Notes under the pieces: generated by a model
The model's database searches: none
Told to the model about the DNA's origin: nothing
What the model saw: the letters and a program-made list of their open reading frames with translations, nothing else
Shown here: in pieces, positions 1 to 7,425 of the stretch
How positions within the stretch are numbered: the stretch's first letter is position 1
Layout of the letters: each line of letters opens with the position of its first letter
Position numbers and translations under genes: made by a program
From: a virus
Virus record (IMG/VR): IMGVR_UViG_3300049597_000622
Location: 1-28,508 of that record
DNA: 28,508 nucleotides
Reading direction: 5' to 3' (one strand)

Positions 1-212
1 ATTCCATTGTCAAACATAGTATATTCTTCTCCTGAACTTAGGTTATAATTTATACAAGAATGACTATCTACTGGAAACGCAAAATCGTTAATACAGAACG
101 ACCCGACAATATTTGCCCCTTCTACTATTTTGAGACATTTATCTTCAAATAATTGTAGGATTGATTGATTATTATCACAGCAATCGCATATATTGTTTAT
201 TAAGGGTAGCAT
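1..212 (-). CDS. Unknown protein, C-terminal part cut by window edge
   Basis: An open frame starts with ATG at 212 and reads to base 1 without a stop, giving 70 residues (MLPLINNICDCCDNNQ...). The C-terminus lies outside the window. It has four cysteines in the first 41 residues, including a CDCC cluster, and no membrane segment. The gene follows the stop of the membrane-protein gene at 225 by 12 bases, and its leader is an A-rich stretch containing AATAAATA, so it is probably the next member of the minus-strand late operon. I do not recognise the family. That it is a real gene is supported by spacing, strand and start context only. Confidence 0.6.
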   Translation of the reverse strand, partial: MLPLINNICDCCDNNQSILQLFEDKCLKIVEGANIVGSFCINDFAFPVDSHSCINYNLSSGEEYTMFDNG

Positions 213-224
213 CTGTATTATTTA

Positions 225-860
225 TTATTTTTTAAGCCTAGCAAATTTAGGATTTACTCTTCCGGCCTTAAATATAGGCTCGGGTTGAATATTTTTTTCA
301 ATTTTATCTTCATCATTTGAATAATCTTCAGGTTCTATATCTGTAGGTGTATCTACCTGTGCTAAATCCTCTTCTGTATCATCTGGATCCTTACTATTTG
401 ATTCTAAAATCTGATCGGTAAATTTAATGTAATAGTGAAGGGCAGTAAGCGACATCATCGGAAGAGTACCTCCTTGAATTATTGCCAATAGTCTTCGATG
501 ATCAGTATTATCCCAGTCTTCAAAAAATGGCTTTATTAATTCAACCCAGGATAGGAAATCTTGACCGTTTACATTTATATCTTTGTATTCAAAGAAGATG
601 TTTCCTATGATTTGAATGCAAGTCACTAGGCCAAATAGAAACCAAATTGAGGCGCGATTTATCTTTATAGTTGCTGCTGAAACTGAAGCTAATGCAAAAA
701 TTTCTATTGCAATAGAGAGATAGATTGCCCAGCTTATAGGATTACCTAAATCATACCAGCTAACTACATGGCTAATTGACATAATTACTACCAACAATAT
801 TGGAAGCAAAAATGAATTTTGAATTATTAGATTCTTATTTCTTTTTAACCAATTAATCAT
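225..860 (-). CDS. Multi-pass membrane protein, possible holin-like
   Basis: This is a 211-residue protein with about three hydrophobic segments, near residues 15-35, 40-65 and 70-90, and a weaker one around 125-145. An acidic, Asp/Glu-rich cytoplasmic-type tail follows (about residues 155-190), and the end is basic (FARLKK). Its ATG overlaps the end of the upstream gene by eight bases, so translation is probably coupled. Next to it is a small protein with one N-terminal membrane segment and a coiled coil. A pair of such proteins late in a phage operon would fit a lysis module (holin plus spanin-like partner), but no family motif proves this. It could equally be a superinfection-exclusion or other inner-membrane protein. 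The membrane topology is read from the sequence; the lysis role is inference. Confidence 0.6.
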   Translation of the reverse strand: MINWLKRNKNLIIQNSFLLPILLVVIMSISHVVSWYDLGNPISWAIYLSIAIEIFALASVSAATIKINRASIWFLFGLVTCIQIIGNIFFEYKDINVNGQDFLSWVELIKPFFEDWDNTDHRRLLAIIQGGTLPMMSLTALHYYIKFTDQILESNSKDPDDTEEDLAQVDTPTDIEPEDYSNDEDKIEKNIQPEPIFKAGRVNPKFARLKK

Positions 861-1164
861 TTGATTCTATTTTATCTTTTATTTTAGATAGACTAGTTTT
901 TCCTTTATCTAAATCATCTTCATATATCAGGTAGTCTAGCATTACCAATTCAAGTGCGTCTTTTATTTCCTTTTGAGAGGAAGTTTTCTTATCTAAGTTA
1001 GAAACAACAGTAGATAGGGAATCAATCTTTGCTTCTAATCTATCTGATTTGTCTTCTATTTTAGATACTTTGCTACTGGTGCACCCTTTTCCTAAATATA
1101 ATAGAAAAAATAGGGCAGCTAAGATCTGCCATACCCATTTATTAATAAATTCTTTGATGTTCAT
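853..1164 (-). CDS. Small single-pass membrane protein with coiled coil (spanin-like?)
   Basis: A 103-residue protein with an N-terminal hydrophobic segment at about residues 10-26, followed at once by GKGC and then a charged heptad-like region (residues 30-85) that should form a coiled coil. One N-terminal membrane anchor with a periplasmic coiled coil is the layout of phage inner-membrane spanins such as lambda Rz. The Cys after the membrane segment is not in a good lipobox, since Lys sits two residues before it. The gene overlaps the following membrane-protein gene and is preceded by an AATAAATA box 15 bases before the ATG, so it probably starts a transcription unit. Function is inferred from architecture only. 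Confidence 0.6.
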   Translation of the reverse strand: MNIKEFINKWVWQILAALFFLLYLGKGCTSSKVSKIEDKSDRLEAKIDSLSTVVSNLDKKTSSQKEIKDALELVMLDYLIYEDDLDKGKTSLSKIKDKIESND

Positions 1165-1179
1165 ATGAGTTCTTTTTAT

Positions 1180-1187
1180 TATTTATT
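1180..1187 (-). promoter_or_regulatory. AATAAATA late-type box before 853-1164 gene
   Basis: On the minus strand this reads AATAAATA, one base different from the T4 late promoter TATAAATA, and lies 15 bases before the ATG at 1164 in the 41-base gap after the tail-anchored gene. Same spacing class as the boxes before fibre genes. AT-richness makes chance matches common, so the consistent placement is the main support. Confidence 0.4.
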
Positions 1188-1205
1188 TTAAAAAAATAAA
1201 AGAAG

Positions 1206-1670
1206 TTAAATAAAAATGAGAGCTAAAGAACCTATTATTAAGGTTGGAATTCCAAAAAGATATGATACGCTATAGATATAATCTCTCTGGTTATATTTTC
1301 TATCTTCAAATTTTATTTGAATGATATATCCATAGTAATCTTCAGTTTTGACTCTTTCATAATCTACAAAAATTGAATCCAATATGCCTTCTTTTTGCAA
1401 AAAATCAGTATACTTTTTAAGCTTATCTCCCACATATCTTAATTCTGCAGGTTCAATTGTAAGTTCATCATAAGTTAAAATCTGCTCGTTTAAATTAATT
1501 CCTAAAAGAAGAAATTTATTTTGGCGAGTAATTCCCATTTCTTGGAGTTTACCTGTGCTTTCAAGATTATCTACAATCTTGATATAGATCTTTCTATATT
1601 TTCTGATTTTAGAATATTCTCGATATCTATTTAAAACTCGAGAAGGATAAATGTAGTCTTTAATTTTCAT
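1206..1670 (-). CDS. Unknown C-tail-anchored protein
   Basis: A 154-residue protein with a basic N-terminus rich in Arg, Lys and Tyr (residues 1-35), a mixed alpha/beta middle, and a hydrophobic C-terminal segment (about residues 136-154) that runs to the last residue. This looks like a tail anchor in the inner membrane. Its start codon overlaps the stop of the sigma-factor gene (shared ATGA), so the two are probably made together. No known family is recognised. It may belong with the two other membrane proteins downstream, but nothing in the sequence assigns it a job. Confidence 0.6.
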   Translation of the reverse strand: MKIKDYIYPSRVLNRYREYSKIRKYRKIYIKIVDNLESTGKLQEMGITRQNKFLLLGINLNEQILTYDELTIEPAELRYVGDKLKKYTDFLQKEGILDSIFVDYERVKTEDYYGYIIQIKFEDRKYNQRDYIYSVSYLFGIPTLIIGSLALIFI

Positions 1671-2296
1671 ATGTCAAATATATGGTTTAGTGTTTCTTTA
1701 AATTCAGGATTCTTTAAAAGTACGTTATCCCTTACGTCAATTCTAATTTTCCTAAGCTTGGTTTTAACTGTATTTTCGTTTATATCGTATTTTACAGATA
1801 TCTCCTTAATCTTTTCATTCTTTATCATCTTATCAATTGCTATATTTCTAAGAGTAGAGTCTTCGATTTGATTTATTGCCGATACTGTCTCAGAATACAG
1901 ATGGTCTATTTCGGACTGAACTCCGTCTGAGTCATATTCAATTGAAATATCTCCACCGCTGCCCATATATTCTAGGCTCACAGTAGGATGCTGATTCTTT
2001 TTGTAGAGATAAAAAAGGGTCTCGTTACGAGTAATTGTATAAATCCAAGTTGTAAACTTGGCCTTATTAAAATCAAATTTATCTATATTTTTAAATATTT
2101 TTTTTAAAGACCACTGAAGAGCCTCTACTGTATCATCATCATTTCTACAAAAGGTCCACACAAAATACTTTAATTTTGGATAAATTAATTCGACAAGCTC
2201 ATTCTTTTGTCTTTCAGTTATCGAACAATCTTGAAATTTCGATGCAATGTAATTAATTCTTTCATTTGCTTGTTGGTTAGTTGTTTCAAATCCCAT
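1667..2296 (-). CDS. Phage RNA polymerase sigma factor, ECF-like (gp55-type role)
   Basis: A 209-residue protein with the two-domain plan of a group 4 (ECF) sigma factor. Region 2 spans about residues 35-100 and includes the core-binding/-10 recognition pattern around FDFNKAKFTTWIYTITRNE. Region 4 spans about residues 133-190 with a helix-turn-helix near IKEISVKYDINENTVKTKL. It should bind host core polymerase and redirect it to phage promoters, as T4 gp55 does for late genes. T4 gp55 is 185 residues, so the size fits. Tandem TATAAATA boxes lie 27 and 45 bases before the ATG, inside the upstream gene, suggesting it may help drive its own expression. It sits in the same operon as the terminase. 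The sigma assignment is strong; 'late sigma factor' is inference from context. Confidence 0.85.
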   Translation of the reverse strand: MGFETTNQQANERINYIASKFQDCSITERQKNELVELIYPKLKYFVWTFCRNDDDTVEALQWSLKKIFKNIDKFDFNKAKFTTWIYTITRNETLFYLYKKNQHPTVSLEYMGSGGDISIEYDSDGVQSEIDHLYSETVSAINQIEDSTLRNIAIDKMIKNEKIKEISVKYDINENTVKTKLRKIRIDVRDNVLLKNPEFKETLNHIFDI

Positions 2297-2300
2297 GTTT

Positions 2301-2609
2301 TTAGTTAGCTTTTACATTATTTTTATTTATATCACGAATGATATTTATACAAGTTTGACACTTTTCATACTCCTCTAACTCTTCGAAGAATTCAATGCAC
2401 CGATTTAGCCATTCTACGAATTTATCTCTAGATAAAATTATGGGATATTTAGTATCACCTGTACTAATTTCAACAATTTCAATTTTTTCAATCTTAGAAT
2501 CGTTATAATTATTTTCTATAGATTTTATAATGTTATCATAAATTTGCCATCGATATTGAACAAATAATTGTTCTACCGTTAGCTTTCCGTGAAATTGTAA
2601 TTTACTCAT
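2301..2609 (-). CDS. Small unknown protein
   Basis: A 102-residue, predominantly acidic protein with a beta-type N-terminal half and a helical C-terminal half carrying a CQTC pair at about residues 86-89. A single CxxC pair could be a redox or half metal site, but there is no second pair. It is encoded between TerL and the sigma factor and ends four bases before the sigma ATG. The leader at 2610-2652 contains TATAATTA rather than the late-type box. I do not recognise the family. Confidence 0.55.
   Translation of the reverse strand: MSKLQFHGKLTVEQLFVQYRWQIYDNIIKSIENNYNDSKIEKIEIVEISTGDTKYPIILSRDKFVEWLNRCIEFFEELEEYEKCQTCINIIRDINKNNVKAN
2324..2349 (-). promoter_or_regulatory. Tandem TATAAATA boxes before sigma factor gene
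   Basis: Minus-strand TATAAATA occurs at 2324-2331 and again at 2342-2349, 27 and 45 bases before the sigma ATG. Both match the T4 late promoter exactly. They lie inside the coding region of the upstream small gene, so if used they give the sigma gene its own start. Chance cannot be excluded in AT-rich DNA. Confidence 0.45.
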
Positions 2610-2652
2610 GTTGAACAGTATTAATCGTAAATTAATTATACCACAATCCTAA

Positions 2653-4629
2653 TTAAGATTTAAAGAATCTGTTTTTTATTTTTTCTATCTGATCTTGGGT
2701 CTCAATATCAAATACGTTTCTTTTAATAGTTTTACCACTTGCTGCTGTATACGTATCAGTGTTCATTCTTCTAATCTCATCATAATCATATAGAGAAGAC
2801 TTTCCATTATTTCTATGAACGTTAAATATTTTTTCCTCTACTTCTTTAAGATATTCAGATGGTGCTCTCTCAAAGGTTTCAACGGCAATTTCCCAAAATT
2901 GACTCGATTCAAATATTGAGGACATGTTAACTGACGTCATTGCCATATCATCTGTTCCGTTTTGTCCTCTATATAAACCACCTTTAGATTTTCCAAAAGA
3001 TCCAAGCTCAGAAACCGTTATCCAATCATTTGGAATAATTCGGTCAATTGCAACTAGATATTTAAACTTCTCACAATATTTAATTTTGTTAGTTGGACCT
3101 AATCTTAGACCAGGTTTAAATGAGAGTGCTGCCTGAGTATGCTTAGTATGTACCATCTGTCCGGGCCAATATTTATCATTTTCCTTAAATCGGTTTAATA
3201 AGATGTCCCCCTTGTGATTTAATTCCAGTACAATTCTAGTTTGATCAGTATTGAATATTTCATATATAATATGTTCGCACACTACTGAAAATTCGTTAAT
3301 ATCAACTTGATTAGATCTAAAATATCCAATTTGAACTAGCGAAACTGCATCGACCTCATTTTTTACAATGTTTATCTTTTTACTCAATTCCCTAACTGGC
3401 AAAGGAACTGCTTTATAGATATTAAGAACCGAGTAGTCTCCTCCGATTCCATCTGCAGTATCAATGCTAAATACATAATTAGTTAGATCCTGTTTAAAAT
3501 CTGAGACTGTTCTATTTAGATAATTTCGATGGAAGAAAATATATTGATTGTAATCAAATAGATCCTCCTGTAATATTAAATTTACATTCTCGTATCCTTG
3601 TTTAATAATATCTAATTTTCTTAGATCCTTTGAATTTAGAAGTAATTTGTCTGAAGAATAGAACTGTAGGCCATATTCCTGATTGAAATCTTCTTCTGAT
3701 CCAAGATCTGCAATTTTCCTTTTTTTCCATTCTTCATCACGACCTGCAATCTGCCACCAGTCAACTCTTAAAGGATAAAAGCTTGATTTTTTGCCTATTG
3801 CATCTGTCCATATTTCCCAGAATTTATTTTTACCATTAGGGGTAGACGTTATGATTATTCTACCGTTAGGGTCAGCTGTTACTGTTGGAAAAATTGCTCG
3901 ATAAAATTCATCTAAGTTAGCTTCGTTAATGTGAGCAAACTCATCTATATATAATAAGTTAACTGATAGACCAATACCTGATTTTTTAGTTGTTGTTCGT
4001 CCTACTAATCTACTATTTGAATCGAATTTTACATTACTTGCATTAACAACATCAATCCCAGGCTTCATAAAGAACGGAAGACCTTCTAAACTGATTTTAA
4101 ATTTATCTATTAATTCTTTAGTGGTTGTAAAATTATCTGCTACGCATAGAGCAGTTTTATCGGGATGAAATAGTAGAAACCATAGAATAAAAATGGCAGA
4201 GGTTACTGTTTTACCAGTTTGACGACTTGCCATTAATATATTGAGATTGTTATCTTTATACGCTTTTAAAATCTGATTTTGAAAGTCTCTAAGACCTCCT
4301 GCGTCCTTTACTATCATTCTACCGTTGTTGGTTTGAATGACGCAATAATTTAACGCAAAATAGATTAAGGAAGATTTACACTTTGACATCTCTTCGATTT
4401 CTTCTGGAGTATATTCAAATGGTAAATTTTCTCTTCTTAAGTTTATATCATTATCTTTAAATGGAGACATTCCTAATTTTCGAACGTCCTTTACCCCGCT
4501 ATTGATGTCATCAATTAATTGATTTATCTTCTCAGTTGTCCAGATATAATTATTGTCCTTAGAGTCTCCGCCTATAGCAGATACCCGAGTTGTGGAATAT
4601 CCTCCACTATTGGACATTATATCTTTCAT
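2653..4629 (-). CDS. terL: Terminase large subunit (T4 gp17-like DNA packaging motor)
   Basis: A 658-residue ATPase-nuclease that pumps DNA into the prohead and cuts the concatemer. The ATPase domain shows Walker A SRQTGKT at residues 135-141, Walker B LLYIDE at 225-230 with catalytic Glu230, and the coupling motif TSTPNG at 261-266. The nuclease domain has the expected acidic residues: Asp390 in FSIDTADG, Glu469 in IVLELNH and Asp560/Asp561 in NGTDDMA. The length is close to T4 gp17 (610 residues). It starts at ATG 4629, three bases after the TerS stop; a second in-frame ATG four codons downstream (Met5) is also possible. TerL, TerS and the baseplate gene form one minus-strand unit. The RNase H-like acidic set appears intact, so the motor should be active. 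Confidence 0.97.
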   Translation of the reverse strand: MKDIMSNSGGYSTTRVSAIGGDSKDNNYIWTTEKINQLIDDINSGVKDVRKLGMSPFKDNDINLRRENLPFEYTPEEIEEMSKCKSSLIYFALNYCVIQTNNGRMIVKDAGGLRDFQNQILKAYKDNNLNILMASRQTGKTVTSAIFILWFLLFHPDKTALCVADNFTTTKELIDKFKISLEGLPFFMKPGIDVVNASNVKFDSNSRLVGRTTTKKSGIGLSVNLLYIDEFAHINEANLDEFYRAIFPTVTADPNGRIIITSTPNGKNKFWEIWTDAIGKKSSFYPLRVDWWQIAGRDEEWKKRKIADLGSEEDFNQEYGLQFYSSDKLLLNSKDLRKLDIIKQGYENVNLILQEDLFDYNQYIFFHRNYLNRTVSDFKQDLTNYVFSIDTADGIGGDYSVLNIYKAVPLPVRELSKKINIVKNEVDAVSLVQIGYFRSNQVDINEFSVVCEHIIYEIFNTDQTRIVLELNHKGDILLNRFKENDKYWPGQMVHTKHTQAALSFKPGLRLGPTNKIKYCEKFKYLVAIDRIIPNDWITVSELGSFGKSKGGLYRGQNGTDDMAMTSVNMSSIFESSQFWEIAVETFERAPSEYLKEVEEKIFNVHRNNGKSSLYDYDEIRRMNTDTYTAASGKTIKRNVFDIETQDQIEKIKNRFFKS

Positions 4630-4632
4630 ATC

Positions 4633-5355
4633 TTAAATTATTTCAGTAATATCAATGAAATCTTCGCCTGACTTATTCTCTTCTTCATTAATCACTATAT
4701 CTGATTTACGAAGCAAATTTAATTTATTATTTGGATCTATTAAATTAGCATCTCCATCATCTGAAATATCTGAATCAGGTAGATTTTGTATTACATTTTT
4801 AGTTCCAACCGAGATAAAGTATTTTCCTTCAATATCGCTGGATTCTACGCGGGCAGAATCTGGATTTGCAGGGGCATCATTGTTTAATTTTTTATAAGTA
4901 TCCTCTAAGAAAAGAATGTAGTTAGCCTGCATTTTAGTTATGTTTGCCATCTTATCCTGCAATTGACCCATCACCTCCAATAATCTAGGTTGAACATTTC
5001 CAGTTGCTATTTCTTCCATAATCTTCATTATGGATATTTTAAGAGTTTTTAATTGAAAGAATAAATTTGAAATATTAATAGTGTCTAATTCTTTCTTATG
5101 TCGAGCATAGTCATTTTTTTCAAATATTCCAATATCTACAAAATTCTTAAAAAGAGAATCTGTTATTTCTCTTGCCTTTTGAGTAAATTGATCGCTCATT
5201 TGATCAAAGTCGTATTGGCTTTCCGATCTAATCTCATTAGATAATTCATTATCTAGAACCATATCCTCATTGTCAGAACTGATGCTACTTAATAGATTTT
5301 CTATTTCGTTTTTAAGGATTTTTCTGTTATCCTTACTTATTTTTCCGTTTGCCAT
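4633..5355 (-). CDS. terS: Terminase small subunit (T4 gp16-like)
   Basis: A 240-residue protein, longer than T4 gp16 (164 residues). The central helical segment, residues 121-157 (PRLLEVMGQLQDKMANITKM and onward), lines up by eye with the conserved gp16 core, which has the same PRxxEVxxxLxxxM spacing and forms the oligomeric coiled coil. The N-terminal 90 residues and the acidic C-terminal tail (Asp/Glu rich, ending DFIDITEII) are extra. gp16 forms a ring that selects viral DNA and stimulates the gp17 ATPase. Position directly upstream of TerL supports the call. Its ATG overlaps the stop of the preceding gene (TAATG), so translation is coupled. The assignment rests on motif memory plus context, not on a search. 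Confidence 0.8.
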   Translation of the reverse strand: MANGKISKDNRKILKNEIENLLSSISSDNEDMVLDNELSNEIRSESQYDFDQMSDQFTQKAREITDSLFKNFVDIGIFEKNDYARHKKELDTINISNLFFQLKTLKISIMKIMEEIATGNVQPRLLEVMGQLQDKMANITKMQANYILFLEDTYKKLNNDAPANPDSARVESSDIEGKYFISVGTKNVIQNLPDSDISDDGDANLIDPNNKLNLLRKSDIVINEEENKSGEDFIDITEII

Positions 5356-5600
5356 TAATTGATTTTATTGTCGTTCTTATCTACTGCCGGATTCGCATAT
5401 GCTTTAATGGTCTTAACTGCTTCAATCCATTCATATACACAATCATTAGCCGACTTAATGAACCTATCTAATGTTTCGTTTATTCCAAACATTTGAGAAG
5501 ATAGAGTATTTTTCATTATATTATCTTTATAATCGTATCCTAAATTTATTCTTCTATCCTTTCTACTTAAAGTTTCTCTATATATGCTATCTTTTAACAT
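5355..5600 (-). CDS. Small unknown protein between baseplate and terminase genes
   Basis: An 81-residue protein with a basic N-terminus (ETLSRKDRRINLGYDY) and a helical middle with a CVYEWIEAVKTIKAY pattern. It has no membrane segment. It lies between the gp6-like gene (13-base gap) and TerS (one-base overlap), so it is made with the packaging genes. It could be a small structural or assembly factor, but the sequence gives no proof and no family is recognised. The leader contains a TAAATAAA stretch rather than a perfect late box. Confidence 0.6.
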   Translation of the reverse strand: MLKDSIYRETLSRKDRRINLGYDYKDNIMKNTLSSQMFGINETLDRFIKSANDCVYEWIEAVKTIKAYANPAVDKNDNKIN

Positions 5601-5613
5601 GGTACAAATTTAT

Positions 5614-7293
5614 TTAATTTAATTGTCTTGGTACAATATCAGTTATTCTAATATTAACTGCTCCTAGCGGATTTAATACACCAGTAGGATCAACAGGTCC
5701 TATTCCAGAAGCATATTGGTTTCCAAATCGGTCACTAAATCCTCCTCTAATTATTGGAAGCTGACCGTCTGTAATTATAATATCATTATAATCATCTAAT
5801 CCAATTAAAGCAGCTCCCGGATTTGCAGACTTAGCTGCCTCATTTAATTCCCCTACAATTGTAACTGCAACTGAGTCAACTCCTTTTACTTCTTCGATTA
5901 TTTTAATTAAATCACTTTTTGGAATTCTATTTCTTCGAGTATTATTAATGAAATATAAACCTAAAGAAGAATAGATATCGGATTTAATTAATTCTACGGG
6001 AACATCATCGAATACGATTATACTAAGATTAATTACATATTTAATTATTACAGGATCAATTATTTTAATGTCAGTTGAAACTAATTTACTTCCTGATTTT
6101 TCAAGATATTTCAACAATTCAGACTTTTGAAATTGACTCATTCTAAATATATCTAAATCTGCGCCAAAATAGGATTGCGGAGTATTGAATGATCTAGTTA
6201 TATCAGGTATTAAAAATAAATTTAACATTCTATCATCAACCGGATCTAAATATATTGAAATCAAAGAAAAAAGTCCTAATCGTCTAAGAACAATTTCATA
6301 ATGATCTGGATTAACTAAAGCAAAGCTTTTAGAGTTTTTTGGAGCAATTAATCTAGTTAAATCTGCGCTTTCAGGATTGGTTCCAAAATAAGGAGGATTT
6401 TCAGTTTTAATTTTAATAAATTTATTTAGATCTACTTCTTCTCCAGTAATAGTAAATCCAGTATCATCAAAAGAAAAATTGACTGACGAAGTATTGGTAG
6501 TCTTAATATTTCCGCCAGGTCCTTCTGTTACTATATATTCAACAGTTATCTTTGATCCAGGAGGAGGAATTAATCCGTAAGATCCGTTTCCAAAATATAA
6601 ATCTAATCCAGATGTTATACCTGTTTTAATAATAAATCCAGGGGCACTTAATGGAATATCTAACATCGATTCATATCTTTTCCATTTTTGATCATTAACA
6701 TATACATTTACATAAAAATTATCTATAAAATAACTTTGAGGGCTGGCAACTGAAAAGCTAGTCAATGGCTTCCCAGACCCTGTGAACGTTTGAGATTCTA
6801 TAATCCCTTGTCTTATTTGTAATTTAAGACCATTATCTTCTCCTCTAAGAGAAAATTTTATTTGATCTTGGGGTAAATCTAATAAATATATTAATCCGTT
6901 GTTTTCGCTTGTTAATCTGGTTAGATTTGAAATAATTACATAATCTGCCGGAAGATCGGTTTCATCCGTTTCTAATGATAGGGATATTTCTCCAATGGCT
7001 GAAGTTGCTCTACTTGGATTATGCCCGGCGAGCGAAGCTAATGAATATATTGATGTCAATCGAGTTGCCTCATTTATATTCAATTCAGTTATAGAATCTT
7101 CTATATAATAGAATATTAATTGAGTTAGATTCTCTATTACAATTAAAATTTGTCCAAATGGAGAAGCTGCCGTAAATACAGCCTTGCTTTGATTAAATCT
7201 GGCAGTTAGATAATTAATTGTATCTAGAGTAATATCCTCCACTGTTGCCTTAAACGAGCTTAGTATCTTATATGGCGAAAATTGACTTGGCAT
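5614..7293 (-). CDS. Baseplate wedge protein, gp6 / baseplate J-like
   Basis: A 559-residue structural protein of the contractile-tail baseplate. Baseplate J hallmarks are visible: FGNGSYG at about residues 234-240 followed by a PPGSKITVEY segment and a Gly-Asn turn (GPGGN, about 258-262), then a GTNPESADLTRLIAP segment at about 304-318 preceding a Tyr-containing segment (PDHYE). T4 gp6 is 660 residues and makes the wedge ring that holds the baseplate together, so this is a somewhat short member. Two TATAAATA boxes lie 21 and 56 bases before the ATG, making it the likely first gene of the minus-strand unit that continues into TerS and TerL. J-family membership is firm; equivalence to gp6 rather than another J-type protein is inferred from the T4-like context. 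Confidence 0.85.
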   Translation of the reverse strand: MPSQFSPYKILSSFKATVEDITLDTINYLTARFNQSKAVFTAASPFGQILIVIENLTQLIFYYIEDSITELNINEATRLTSIYSLASLAGHNPSRATSAIGEISLSLETDETDLPADYVIISNLTRLTSENNGLIYLLDLPQDQIKFSLRGEDNGLKLQIRQGIIESQTFTGSGKPLTSFSVASPQSYFIDNFYVNVYVNDQKWKRYESMLDIPLSAPGFIIKTGITSGLDLYFGNGSYGLIPPPGSKITVEYIVTEGPGGNIKTTNTSSVNFSFDDTGFTITGEEVDLNKFIKIKTENPPYFGTNPESADLTRLIAPKNSKSFALVNPDHYEIVLRRLGLFSLISIYLDPVDDRMLNLFLIPDITRSFNTPQSYFGADLDIFRMSQFQKSELLKYLEKSGSKLVSTDIKIIDPVIIKYVINLSIIVFDDVPVELIKSDIYSSLGLYFINNTRRNRIPKSDLIKIIEEVKGVDSVAVTIVGELNEAAKSANPGAALIGLDDYNDIIITDGQLPIIRGGFSDRFGNQYASGIGPVDPTGVLNPLGAVNIRITDIVPRQLN

Positions 7294-7314
7294 TATATTA
7301 GATGTAATTTATAT

Positions 7315-7357
7315 TATTTATACCGAAATTATTAAATTGGATCGCGAATTATTTATA
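7315..7357 (-). promoter_or_regulatory. Tandem TATAAATA boxes before gp6-like gene
   Basis: The minus strand reads GTATAAATAATA at the first site and GTATAAATAATT at the second. The nearer box (7315-7322) is 21 bases before the gp6-like ATG, and the farther (7350-7357) is 56 bases before it. They are exact matches to the T4 late promoter core. Position in a true intergenic region makes this the best promoter candidate in the window. Confidence 0.6.
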
Positions 7358-7395
7358 CTGATTTTAATACTGTTTATCAAATACAATTAATCTTA

Positions 7396-7403
7396 GATAA
7401 ATA
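7396..7403 (+). promoter_or_regulatory. GATAAATA late-type box for the plus-strand operon
   Basis: Plus-strand GATAAATA lies 22 bases before the ATG at 7426 of the first operon gene. It differs from TATAAATA only at the first base, and its spacing matches the minus-strand boxes. It is the only such candidate for the whole 7426-12178 operon. Support is moderate to low. Confidence 0.35.
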
Positions 7404-7425
7404 ATCTAAAGATATTGACTAATAA

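Larger units (their letters stand above)
7294..7425. promoter_or_regulatory. Divergent intergenic control region
   Basis: This 132-base gap separates the minus-strand gp6-like gene from the plus-strand capsid-targeting operon. It is very AT-rich and holds two exact minus-strand TATAAATA boxes (7315-7322 and 7350-7357) and a plus-strand GATAAATA (7396-7403) 22 bases before ATG 7426. I see no coding sequence or RNA gene in it and no clear hairpin terminator. Confidence 0.6.

Noticed and set aside
853-1164. Outer-membrane lipoprotein spanin
   Set aside because: The residue pattern before the Cys (GKGC) is not a proper lipobox because of the Lys, so only a membrane-anchored reading was kept.
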